This document shows positions 1 to 7,684 of a stretch of 22,659 nucleotides of DNA, piece after piece. The notes beneath the pieces are model-generated. The model made no database searches. It was not told the DNA's origin and was given only the letters and a program-made list of their open reading frames with translations. The DNA is taken from the NCBI GenBank assembly GCA_964627995.1, contig CAZVLN010000036.1, forward strand, positions 1 to 22,659, given 5' to 3'. This stretch comes from JAWLFI01 sp964627995 (GTDB taxonomy: Bacteria > Bacteroidota > Bacteroidia > Chitinophagales > Saprospiraceae). Position 1 is the stretch's first letter. Each line of letters opens with the position of its first letter. The position numbers and the translations under genes were made by a program.

Positions 1-43
1 TTCCCTCTTAGAATATTGAAACCCAATAATAAACCGAACACGA

Positions 44-1030
44 ATGAGCCGATCTCTACTGATTTCACTTTTCATTTTTGCAGCATTGCCATTTTTGACC
101 CATGTACATGCACAGAGCGATATAGACTCTGAATCCGGAGCGGTAAGTTCAGATAGAAACTACGCCATCGTTATTCACGGAGGAGCAGGTGGAATGATGC
201 CAGGTCGATATTCCCAAAAAGAGGAAAACGCATATCTGGAGTCATTAGACCGAGCGCTGTCTAAAGGAGAGCAACTGCTCGAGGAGGGCGCTGCAGCGAT
301 GGATGTGGTAGAGCAGGTCATTATGATGTTGGAAAATGACTCTCTCTTCAATGCAGGTCGAGGGGCTGTCCTCACCGCTGATGGCCGGTGCGAATTGGAT
401 GCCTCCGTGATGAATGGACAGGATAAAACCGGTGGAGCTGTAAGTGGTGTTACTGAAGTCAAAAATCCAATAAAAGCGGCGCGACTGGTCATGGAAGAAA
501 CACCACACGTACTTTTGTCCGCCGAAGCCGCCAATTCATGGGCACTGGGGATGGGTCTAGAGCGTGTGCCCAATAGCTATTTTATTACACAGAAGCGACA
601 GCAGAGATTCGATGAAGTGGATAAAAAGGGTACTGTAGGCTGTGTAGTCAGAGATCGAAATGGTAATTTAGCGGCCGGAACATCAACGGGTGGCATGACC
701 GGGAAAGCCTGGGGTCGTATTGGTGATTCTCCGATCATTGGAGCGGGCACCTATGCAGATAATACAAGTTGTGCGGTGTCGGCAACAGGGCATGGCGAGT
801 ACTTTATCAAGGAATCGGCAGCTTTTCAAGTGCATGCTAGAATGATATACGGAGGAGAAAGTCTCGAGGAGGCTACAATGGCCACTTTAAGCGTGATAGA
901 AAAGTTAGGAGGCAAAGGTGGATTGATTGCAGTCGATGCGCAGGGAAATGTTAGTATGCCCTTTACTACCGCCGGAATGTTTAGAGCCTCCAGCAGCCCC
1001 AATGGGCGGCAAGTGAAGATTTATAAATAA
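44..1030 (+). CDS. Isoaspartyl peptidase / plant-type L-asparaginase (Ntn hydrolase), exported
   Basis: The protein hydrolyses isoaspartyl dipeptides and/or L-asparagine and belongs to the N-terminal nucleophile family that self-cleaves into two subunits. The nucleophile is the Thr in GTVGCVV (about residue 197), which would become the N terminus of the beta subunit. The downstream family block TSTGGMTGKAWGRIGDSP (about 213-230) and IIGAGTYAD are intact, as is the early IVIHGGAGG block (about 42-50). Residues 1-24 form a signal peptide (hydrophobic core ending at HAQ), so the enzyme probably acts in the periplasm. The length of 328 aa is normal for the family. It is the first gene of a close-packed run, with only 13 bases before the enoyl-CoA hydratase. 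No clear promoter is visible in the 43 bases upstream, so transcription may begin outside the window. Substrate preference cannot be read from the sequence. Confidence 0.93.
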   Translation: MSRSLLISLFIFAALPFLTHVHAQSDIDSESGAVSSDRNYAIVIHGGAGGMMPGRYSQKEENAYLESLDRALSKGEQLLEEGAAAMDVVEQVIMMLENDSLFNAGRGAVLTADGRCELDASVMNGQDKTGGAVSGVTEVKNPIKAARLVMEETPHVLLSAEAANSWALGMGLERVPNSYFITQKRQQRFDEVDKKGTVGCVVRDRNGNLAAGTSTGGMTGKAWGRIGDSPIIGAGTYADNTSCAVSATGHGEYFIKESAAFQVHARMIYGGESLEEATMATLSVIEKLGGKGGLIAVDAQGNVSMPFTTAGMFRASSSPNGRQVKIYK

Positions 1031-1043
1031 AATGAAATGAGAG

Positions 1044-1805
1044 ATGTTAAGTAAAGATGTACAAGACGAAATTTTGATTATAACTATAGATCGCGAAAAG
1101 GCCTTAAATGCGATCAACTCAGCTGTTATGGGGGGCTTAAAAGAAATTTTTGTCGACACTGACGAGTGGAATTCCTATCGTGGAATTATAATCACAGGAT
1201 CGGGCGAAAAAGCCTTTGCCGCCGGTGCCGATATTAAGGAGTTTCCGAATTATGGGGAAAAGGAAGGTGCTGCTCTTTCACGCAAGGGGCACGAGGTGTA
1301 TGATGCAATCGAACAATGCACTGTTCCGGTGCTGGCCGTCATAAATGGTTTTTCATTGGGCGGTGGAAATGAGTTGGCTATGGCCTGCCATATGCGCATA
1401 GCAGAAGAACACGCTAAATTCGGACAACCGGAGATCAATTTGGGTTTGATTCCCGGATATGCAGGCACACAGCGTTTTGTGAGGTATGTTGGAAAGCCCA
1501 AAGCCATCGAATTGCTTTTAACCGGAGATATGATCAATGCACAGGAAGCACTTTCTCTTGGGCTCTTAAACTCTGTAGTGCCAACGGGAACGGGTATGAG
1601 CGCTGCGATGAAACTTATGGGAAAAATTGCATCCAAATCGAAAACCGTTGTGGCTCATATGCTGAAAACGGTGCATGCTTATCATTCTTATGAGCCTTCT
1701 TTCGATGTGGAAAGTCAAACATTTGGAGCCTGTTTTGAATTGGATGATATGAAAGAAGGAGTAGCCGCTTTTATGGAAAAGCGCAAGCCAAATTTTAAGA
1801 ACTAA
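1044..1805 (+). CDS. Enoyl-CoA hydratase (crotonase family)
   Basis: The protein belongs to the crotonase superfamily and is expected to hydrate trans-2-enoyl-CoA thioesters in beta-oxidation or a related acyl-CoA route in the cytoplasm. The acyl-CoA oxyanion-hole block AFAAGADI lies at residues 58-64. Both catalytic glutamates of true hydratases are present: Glu110 in GGGNEL and Glu130 in GQPEINLGLIPG. The presence of both argues for a hydratase rather than an isomerase or hydrolase of the same fold. The length of 253 aa is close to the usual 255-260, and the ATG at 1044 is the only sensible start. It sits 13 bases after the asparaginase and 17 bases before the ferredoxin reductase, so co-transcription is likely. 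Short-chain substrate preference (crotonyl-CoA type) is plausible but not provable here. Confidence 0.93.
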   Translation: MLSKDVQDEILIITIDREKALNAINSAVMGGLKEIFVDTDEWNSYRGIIITGSGEKAFAAGADIKEFPNYGEKEGAALSRKGHEVYDAIEQCTVPVLAVINGFSLGGGNELAMACHMRIAEEHAKFGQPEINLGLIPGYAGTQRFVRYVGKPKAIELLLTGDMINAQEALSLGLLNSVVPTGTGMSAAMKLMGKIASKSKTVVAHMLKTVHAYHSYEPSFDVESQTFGACFELDDMKEGVAAFMEKRKPNFKN

Positions 1806-1822
1806 TTTGTACTTGAAGTAGA

Positions 1823-2830
1823 ATGATAGAAACGGATATACTTATAATAGGAGCCGGCCCTACCGGATTATTCGCTGTTTTTGAAGCAGGATTGCTGAAG
1901 TTGCGTTGTCATCTCATTGATTCTCTGCCTCAGCCTGGGGGACAGTTGACAGAAATTTATCCCAAGAAACCCATTTACGATATTCCGGGCTATCCCGAAG
2001 TTTTGGCTGGGGACTTAGTTGATAACCTGATGAAACAAATTGAGGCTTTCAAGCCTGGATTTACTTTAGGTGAACGTGCTGAAAGCTGTGAACGTCAGGA
2101 TGATGGGGCTTTTATTGTCACAACGAGTGAGGGCACAAAACACAAAGCACCCATAGTAGCAATTGCTGGAGGTCTAGGTAGTTTTGAGCCCAGGAAACCG
2201 CCACTTGAAAATATACTTGACTACGAAGGCAAGGGAATTGACTATATGGTGAAGGATCCAGAAAAGTATCGGAATAAGCGTGTAGTTATTGCAGGTGGAG
2301 GTGATTCTGCATTGGATTGGACGATCTATTTAGCCGATGTGGCAAGCGAAATTCACATGGTACATCGGCGAAAGAAATTTAGAGGAGCGCTGGATTCCGT
2401 AGAAAAAGTCGAAAAGTTAGCAAATCAGGGAAAGATTCAACTCATAACTGAAGCAGAAGTGAAAGGATTAGATGGTAGGGGTCGCCTAACATCTGTGAGT
2501 ATAGAAAAGAAGGGAGAAGATACACTAGTAGATGTTGAAACGGATTACTTTATTCCTTTATTTGGTCTCAGTCCCAAATTGGGCCCCTTGGGTGACTGGG
2601 GGCTGGAGGTGGAGAAAGGGGCCATTAAAGTGGACACATTAGATTATCAAACGAATGTGCCGGGTATCTTTGCCATTGGAGATATTAACACCTATGAGGG
2701 CAAATTGAAACTGATTTTATGTGGATTCCACGAGGCGACTCTCATGTGCCAATCGGCCTATAAGATCATTCATCCCGATAAAAAACTTTCGTTTAAGTAT
2801 ACGACAGTAGCTGGGAAACCCGGAATGTGA
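1823..2830 (+). CDS. Ferredoxin-NADP reductase, thioredoxin-reductase-like (YumC type)
   Basis: This FAD- and NADPH-binding flavoprotein has two Rossmann motifs: IIGAGPTG at residues 8-15 for FAD and IAGGGDSA at 156-163 for NADPH. HRRKKFR at 181-187 is a typical 2'-phosphate (NADP) reading segment. The C-terminal FAD block GIFAIGDIN is at 281-289. It resembles bacterial thioredoxin reductase but lacks the redox CxxC, which is the hallmark of the YumC-type ferredoxin/flavodoxin-NADP reductases. The length of 335 aa fits. A ferredoxin gene follows 10 bases downstream, which makes it the probable partner. The pair would pass electrons between NADPH and ferredoxin in the cytoplasm. The upstream gap to the hydratase is 17 bases, so the gene is in the same transcription unit. 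Confidence 0.93.
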   Translation: MIETDILIIGAGPTGLFAVFEAGLLKLRCHLIDSLPQPGGQLTEIYPKKPIYDIPGYPEVLAGDLVDNLMKQIEAFKPGFTLGERAESCERQDDGAFIVTTSEGTKHKAPIVAIAGGLGSFEPRKPPLENILDYEGKGIDYMVKDPEKYRNKRVVIAGGGDSALDWTIYLADVASEIHMVHRRKKFRGALDSVEKVEKLANQGKIQLITEAEVKGLDGRGRLTSVSIEKKGEDTLVDVETDYFIPLFGLSPKLGPLGDWGLEVEKGAIKVDTLDYQTNVPGIFAIGDINTYEGKLKLILCGFHEATLMCQSAYKIIHPDKKLSFKYTTVAGKPGM

Positions 2831-2840
2831 AGCATAATAT

Positions 2841-3173
2841 ATGGAAGAGAATACAATTACGATTCACGTAAAGGACCGAGAAGGAAAAGTCCACGATATA
2901 GAAGCCCCTACTGATATGGATTTTAATGTGATGGAAATATGCAAGGCTTCGGATCTGCCTGTGAAAGGCACCTGCGGGGGTATGGCTTTATGCAGCACCT
3001 GTCAGGTTTATGTACTAAGTGATCATAAGCTTTCCGAAATGTCAGAAGATGAAGAAGATATGTTGGATCAGGCCTTCTTTGTCAAGGACAATAGTCGCCT
3101 GGGCTGTCAACTGAAACTTCGCGAAGAACTGGATGGTCTTGAGGTGGAATTGGCCCCAGAGCCTGTCTTGTAA
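2841..3173 (+). CDS. [2Fe-2S] ferredoxin, adrenodoxin type
   Basis: This is a small soluble electron carrier of 110 aa. The cluster ligands are visible as Cys45, Cys51 and Cys54 (CGGMALCSTC, spacing C-x5-C-x2-C) and Cys89 in SRLGCQL. That spacing is the vertebrate/adrenodoxin pattern rather than the plant photosynthetic one. The acidic stretch SEDEEDMLD (about 68-76) matches the partner-interaction helix of this family. It is the last gene of the run, 10 bases after the ferredoxin-NADP reductase that probably reduces it. Likely clients are oxygenases, P450s or desaturases; the desaturase at 6292-7380 is a candidate by proximity only. An ISC assembly ferredoxin (fdx) is the main alternative, but no isc/suf genes are nearby. 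Confidence 0.92.
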   Translation: MEENTITIHVKDREGKVHDIEAPTDMDFNVMEICKASDLPVKGTCGGMALCSTCQVYVLSDHKLSEMSEDEEDMLDQAFFVKDNSRLGCQLKLREELDGLEVELAPEPVL

Positions 3174-3180
3174 GTGCCGG

Positions 3181-3387
3181 CGGGTGTGCCCGGTAAGCGA
3201 TGGGAGTGGCCGTGACCGCAGGAAAACGGGTCACAGACCGCACCTTCTTTCTATTCTAGTTTTATTTTTGATTTTGTCAATCAATAGATAAAGATGCTTT
3301 TGCGGTCTGGGACCGAAGCGAAAGCGCAGCCACGGACGTAGCGACCCCGAGATCCGCCGCCTGGCGGAATGTCGAGGGGATACCGCC
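3181..3387. repeat. GC-rich inverted pair of palindromic intergenic repeats
   Basis: The spacer between the ferredoxin and valS holds two GC-rich blocks around an AT-rich core (about 3243-3300). The blocks share a 14-base inverted repeat: GGTCACAGACCGCA at 3229-3242 and TGCGGTCTGGGACC at 3301-3314 (13 of 14 pair). Each block also has its own hairpins: GTGACC/GGTCAC at 3212-3217 and 3229-3234, CGGTC/GACCG at 3303-3307 and 3311-3315, and TCCGCC/GGCGGA at 3353-3358 and 3363-3368. The composition differs sharply from its surroundings. It looks like two diverged copies of one mobile palindromic element in head-to-head orientation. No convincing reading frame is present. Copy number in the genome is unknown from this window. 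Confidence 0.6.
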
Positions 3388-3442
3388 AAATAAAAATAAA
3401 CAATAATATGTCGGGAGAAATGGAAAGTGCCCGAAGGATTGG

Positions 3443-3450
3443 TATTTTTG
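3443..3450 (+). promoter_or_regulatory. Candidate -7 element for valS
   Basis: TATTTTTG matches the Bacteroidota -7 consensus TAnnTTTG and lies 16 bases before the valS ATG. No TTTG is present at the expected -33 spacing, so this is a weak prediction. Confidence 0.3.
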
Positions 3451-3466
3451 TGAAAATTTGTGAACT

Positions 3467-6097
3467 ATGACTGAGTTAAGCAAGCATTATGAACCGAGCC
3501 AGGTAGAGGAGAAGTGGTATGCGCATTGGGAGAAGGAGGGGTATTTTCATTCGGAGCCTGATGAGCGACCTTCGTACACAGTGGTGATTCCGCCGCCTAA
3601 TGTGACGGGCGTTTTGCATATGGGACACATGCTTAATAATACAATTCAGGATATATTGGTGCGACGTGCTCGTCAGGAAGGAAAAAATGCGTGCTGGGTG
3701 CCGGGAACGGATCACGCTTCGATTGCTACGGAAGCTAAGGTGGTCAAGTGGCTGCGTGAGGAAAAAGGTATTTCAAAAGGCGAGATTGGTCGGGAGAAGT
3801 TTATGGAATATGCCTGGCAATGGACGGATAAGTATGGGGGTGTGATCTTGCAGCAGTTGAAGAAATTGGGTGCTTCCTGTGATTGGGAACGGTCGGCTTT
3901 TACTTTAGATGAGGTGCGCTCTGAGCATGTGATTCAGGCCTTTGTGGATCTTTACCACAGCGGTAAATTATATCGCGACCATCGCATGGTCAATTGGGAT
4001 CCGGAGGCCAAGACCGTTCTTTCGAATGAAGAGGTGCTGTATAAAGAAGAGTCTTCTCACCTGTATCACGTTAAATATGCCATAGAGGGCACTGATGAGT
4101 CCTTAACGATAGCAACTACTCGTCCGGAGACTATTTTGGCCGATACAGGTATTGCCGTCCATCCTGAAGATAAGCGTTATCATCATTTGAAAGGAAAGCG
4201 GGCCATTGTTCCCCTGGTGGATCGGTCTGTACCTATTCTCTTTGATGAATATGTAGATCCGGAATTTGGAACCGGCGCCTTGAAAGTGACTCCCGCGCAT
4301 GATGCTAATGATTATGCACTGGGTAAAAAATACGATTTAGAGGTGATTAGTATGCTCGATGAAAGTGCTCGAGTTACGGAGGAAGCCGGACTTTTGGTCG
4401 GTGAAGATCGGTTTGAAGCAAGAAAGAAAATTAGAGTTTTATTGGAAGATGCAGGTCATCTGCTCCAAGTTGAAGATTACGTCAATAAAGTAGGGCGGTC
4501 TGAACGAACGAGTGCAGTGGTAGAGCCCCGGCTTTCCCTACAGTGGTACGTCGATATGGCTTCTTTGGCTGAGCCGGCCTTAGATGCGGTGGAGTCTGAC
4601 GAGGTGGAGTTTTTTCCCAAAAGTCAAAAGAATCTGTATCGTCATTGGATGGAAAATATTAGAGACTGGTGTATATCACGACAGTTGTGGTGGGGTCATC
4701 GAATTCCGGCCTATTATTATAAAGAGGAAGTTTTTGTGGCTTCAACGGCAGAAGAGGCCTTACAAGCGGCTCAGGAACATTTTCCAGGGGAGGATATCGG
4801 GTTAGATGATCTTCGCCAGGAGGAGGATGTGCTCGACACCTGGTTTAGCTCCTGGTTGTGGCCTATCTCTGTCTTTAATGGATTTAATGATAAAAAGGAA
4901 ATCGATTACTATTATCCGACCCAGACCCTGGTGACCGGTTGGGATATTATCTTTTTATGGGTTGCTCGTATGGTGATGGCAGGCTATGAGTGGAAGGGTG
5001 AACGACCATTTGAGAAGGTATACTTCACCGGGATGGTTCGCGATAAGCAGGGTCGTAAAATGAGTAAGTCGCTCGGGAATTCGCCGGATGCATTGAAAAT
5101 GATTGATGAATACGGGGCCGATGCTGTTCGTTTTGGTATGTTGTCTTGTTCGCCTGCCGGCGGCGATTTGCTTTTTGATATGAAATTGGTGGAGCAGGGA
5201 CGTAATTTCTGCAATAAAATGTGGAATGCCCTTAAGTTACTGGATATGTGGGAGGTGGATGATAGAGACCCTTCAGCTACACAAGCTTTAGCTGTAGAGT
5301 GGATGGAAAGTCGGCTGGCTCAGTTGATTCAGAAAATGCCTGCAGACATGGCGCAATTTCGATTGTCGGATACCTTGATGCAACTGTATAATTTTATTTG
5401 GAATGATTTCTGTTCCTGGTACCTGGAGTTGGTCAAGCCCGATTATGAGACTCCCATTAGTCGAACGACATACGAAGCTACGCGAGAATTATTTGCTCAA
5501 ATCATGACCATACTACATCCTTTTATGCCTTTTGTGACGGAAGAAATTTGGAGTAAGCTCAAACCTGATGCCGACAATTGTACCGTTCAGGAAGTGCCTG
5601 CACCTCAGTCGATAGATGCTTCGATTTTATCATCTATGGAAGTAGCCCGTGGGCTGGTGACAAAAACGCGTGAGATACGAAATGATAAGGGTATAGGCGC
5701 GCGCGAACCCTTGAAGTTGCTTGTTCAATCGGGTAAAACACAGCCTTTATGGACGGGCTCCTTCGCCGCCTTATTAAAGCGAATGGGACAACTTGGAGAG
5801 CTAGGCTATGCAGATGAGCGTCCGGCTCAATCCGTATCATTCGTTCGTGGAACCGACACCTATTATGTGCCGATAGGAGAATTTATCGATACAGCGGCAG
5901 AGATTGAAAAGATGAATAAGGATATCGAATATGCTCAAGGCTTTTTGCAATCTGTGGAAAAAAAGCTCAATAACGAGCGTTTTGTCAATAATGCGCCAGA
6001 AGCTGTGGTAGAAAAGGAAAGGCAGAAGTACAGAGATGGGGAAGAACGTTTGGAACAACTGAAAGCTGCCTTAGTGGCATTAAAATCCAATGCGTAG
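3467..6097 (+). CDS. valS: Valyl-tRNA synthetase
   Basis: This class I aminoacyl-tRNA synthetase charges tRNA-Val in the cytoplasm. The HIGH signature appears as HMGH at residues 51-54 inside PPNVTGVLHMGHM, and the KMSKS loop is exact at 531-535. Between them lies the CP1 editing domain (roughly 190-370), including the ATTRPETILADTGIAVHP block that recognises mischarged Thr. DWCISRQLWWGHRIPAY and the anticodon-binding region follow in the normal order. The C-terminal 70 residues are charged and heptad-like, as expected for the tRNA-binding coiled coil of ValS. The length of 876 aa is normal for Bacteroidota. The ATG at 3467 starts the canonical SKHYEPSQVEEKWY motif. The gene stands alone between the GC-rich repeat pair and a 194-base spacer. 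Confidence 0.98.
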   Translation: MTELSKHYEPSQVEEKWYAHWEKEGYFHSEPDERPSYTVVIPPPNVTGVLHMGHMLNNTIQDILVRRARQEGKNACWVPGTDHASIATEAKVVKWLREEKGISKGEIGREKFMEYAWQWTDKYGGVILQQLKKLGASCDWERSAFTLDEVRSEHVIQAFVDLYHSGKLYRDHRMVNWDPEAKTVLSNEEVLYKEESSHLYHVKYAIEGTDESLTIATTRPETILADTGIAVHPEDKRYHHLKGKRAIVPLVDRSVPILFDEYVDPEFGTGALKVTPAHDANDYALGKKYDLEVISMLDESARVTEEAGLLVGEDRFEARKKIRVLLEDAGHLLQVEDYVNKVGRSERTSAVVEPRLSLQWYVDMASLAEPALDAVESDEVEFFPKSQKNLYRHWMENIRDWCISRQLWWGHRIPAYYYKEEVFVASTAEEALQAAQEHFPGEDIGLDDLRQEEDVLDTWFSSWLWPISVFNGFNDKKEIDYYYPTQTLVTGWDIIFLWVARMVMAGYEWKGERPFEKVYFTGMVRDKQGRKMSKSLGNSPDALKMIDEYGADAVRFGMLSCSPAGGDLLFDMKLVEQGRNFCNKMWNALKLLDMWEVDDRDPSATQALAVEWMESRLAQLIQKMPADMAQFRLSDTLMQLYNFIWNDFCSWYLELVKPDYETPISRTTYEATRELFAQIMTILHPFMPFVTEEIWSKLKPDADNCTVQEVPAPQSIDASILSSMEVARGLVTKTREIRNDKGIGAREPLKLLVQSGKTQPLWTGSFAALLKRMGQLGELGYADERPAQSVSFVRGTDTYYVPIGEFIDTAAEIEKMNKDIEYAQGFLQSVEKKLNNERFVNNAPEAVVEKERQKYRDGEERLEQLKAALVALKSNA

Positions 6098-6291
6098 AGT
6101 AACTAATTCTTGTTTTTTTGGAATTTCTCGCTTTTATTTAATCCGTGACAATGGTTAGAAATGTAGGCTTCTTGTCATTTTGGACACTTGCATTAAGACC
6201 AGGATCATTTTTTTCTTATTTTGCATCACAACTTATAATGGTTTAATCCAGTTTAACATAGACAAACCGTATATTTCTATAAATCGACTTT

Positions 6292-7380
6292 ATGACAAGA
6301 GCACCAATATATTTTGATCGCAAGAAGGGTAAAGAATTCATGCGAGAACTGCGCGATCAAGTAAACTCATACTTCACTGACAAAAATATCTCAACTTATG
6401 CCACCCCAAGTATGGTGGTTAAGACCTTTTTCATGCTAGGTATTTATTTCATTCCTTATGCACTTATGGTATCTGGTATACTCAATTCATTCTGGGGGGT
6501 GGGCGCTATGTACGTCATTATGGGCTTTGGTATGGCCGGTCTCGGATTAAGTGTGATGCATGATGCGAATCACAATGCTTATTCTAAGCATAAGTGGGTC
6601 AATTCACTTTTAGGTGGTATTATCAATTTTATTGGAGGACATGCACCGAATTGGCAAGTTCAGCATAATTTTTTACATCATGGATATACTAACATAGATG
6701 GTATGGATGATGATCTTAGTTCAACTAGTGTTCTGCGGTTTTCTCCAAATCAGGAGCTTAAAACTGTTCATAAGGCGCAACATTTGTATGCCTGGTTTTT
6801 CTATTCCATCATGACCTTATATTGGGCTACGGCTAAAGATTTTATGCAACTGCACAAGTACTATCATGAAGGATTGCCCTTGCATCCCACCAAATCCTAC
6901 GCACGCATGTTGGTAGAATTAATTGGTATTAAGATCATGTATTATAGTTTCGCCTTAATTATTCCTCTGATTGTGTTACCGATAGCATGGTATTGGATCC
7001 TTATGTTTTTTGTGATTTCGCATTTGATTGCGGGTTTATCACTATCACTAATTTTCCAGACTGCGCATGTTATGCCTACATCAGAGTTCCCTGAGGCTGA
7101 TGAAAAAGGTAAGGTAGAAACTCATTGGGCAGTTCATCAAATGTTAACCACTGCAAATTTTTCTCCGCGAAGCAAGTGGTTCTCCTGGCTCATTGGGGGA
7201 TTGAATTATCAGATCGAGCATCACCTGTTTCCCAATATCTGTCATGTGCACTACCCGCGGCTATCAAAGATCGTCCAGGAAACAGCAGAGAAGTATAATA
7301 TACCCTATCATATTCAGCCTACCTTCGCGAAGGCAGTAGCTGTGCATTGGAGAATGCTATATCAGCTGGGGCGCGCATAG
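6292..7380 (+). CDS. Membrane fatty-acid (acyl-CoA/acyl-lipid) desaturase, front-end type
   Basis: This integral membrane di-iron desaturase puts a double bond into an acyl chain using O2 and electrons from ferredoxin or cytochrome b5. The three histidine boxes are complete: HDANH at residues 90-94, HNFLHH at 125-130 and QIEHH at 307-311. A Gln instead of His at the start of box three is the signature of front-end desaturases (delta-5/6-like) and of bacterial linoleoyl-CoA-type homologues. Hydrophobic segments fall near 43-62, 66-88, 104-116 and 210-255. There is no fused cytochrome b5 domain, so electrons must come from a separate carrier. The length of 362 aa is usual. The 194 bases upstream (6098-6291) contain no gene; I see no confident promoter there, only a near match TATATTTC at 6270-6277. 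The gene ends in a strong terminator. Regiospecificity cannot be read. Confidence 0.92.
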   Translation: MTRAPIYFDRKKGKEFMRELRDQVNSYFTDKNISTYATPSMVVKTFFMLGIYFIPYALMVSGILNSFWGVGAMYVIMGFGMAGLGLSVMHDANHNAYSKHKWVNSLLGGIINFIGGHAPNWQVQHNFLHHGYTNIDGMDDDLSSTSVLRFSPNQELKTVHKAQHLYAWFFYSIMTLYWATAKDFMQLHKYYHEGLPLHPTKSYARMLVELIGIKIMYYSFALIIPLIVLPIAWYWILMFFVISHLIAGLSLSLIFQTAHVMPTSEFPEADEKGKVETHWAVHQMLTTANFSPRSKWFSWLIGGLNYQIEHHLFPNICHVHYPRLSKIVQETAEKYNIPYHIQPTFAKAVAVHWRMLYQLGRA

Positions 7381-7445
7381 GTGGGGTTCACCTCAATTTA
7401 TAGAATAGAAAGTTCGAAGTCTTTCTTTTTAAAAGAAAAGGCGAG

Positions 7446-7481
7446 CAAAACTACTTGAGGTTTCAAGTAGTTTTGTTTTTT
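7446..7481 (+). terminator. Rho-independent terminator of the desaturase gene
   Basis: A perfect 13-bp stem (7446-7458 with 7463-7475) closes a four-base loop GGTT and is followed immediately by six T residues. It lies 65 bases after the desaturase stop and ends that transcript. On the opposite strand the stem is not followed directly by a T run, so it is mainly a plus-strand terminator. Confidence 0.9.
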
Positions 7482-7506
7482 GTAAAGACGCGAATCATCG
7501 AGTCTC
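7482..7506. repeat. Short hairpin repeat, copy 1 (GTARAGACG type)
   Basis: GTAAAGACGCGAATCATCGA followed by GTCTC forms an imperfect hairpin: AGAC 7486-7489 with GTCT 7502-7505, CGA 7491-7493 with TCG 7498-7500, loop ATCA. It begins right after the terminator T run and resembles the copy at 7629-7656 in sequence, length and layout. The 304-base spacer 7381-7684 otherwise holds only the terminator; I see no gene in it. Confidence 0.5.
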
Positions 7507-7628
7507 AACGCGCAACTCTCACGAACAACCCACAAATATTCATCTTCTGAAGGTCCAACAACGTTCATCTGTCCGAGATTTCAGGTCAATCGCAAAATGA
7601 CGGATGATGGTGTGGGAATTTGGTATTT

Positions 7629-7656
7629 GTAGAGACGTAATGCATTGCGCCTCTAC
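7629..7656. repeat. Short hairpin repeat, copy 2 (GTAGAGACG type)
   Basis: GTAGAG at 7629-7634 pairs with CTCTAC at 7651-7656, and the stem continues inward (CG/CG, one G-T, AA/TT, with one A/C mismatch) to a TGCA loop at 7641-7644. Hairpins of the form GTAGAGACG...CGTCTCTAC are, from memory, common dispersed intergenic repeats in Bacteroidota genomes. This copy lies 29 bases beyond the 3' end of rfaE1. Confidence 0.6.
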
Positions 7657-7684
7657 GGCATTGTAATATTCTGAGATGACGGTT

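Noticed and set aside
3277..3483. A 68-codon minus-strand open frame across the GC-rich repeat before valS
   Set aside because: It reads through hairpins, overlaps the valS start and shows no protein-like pattern.
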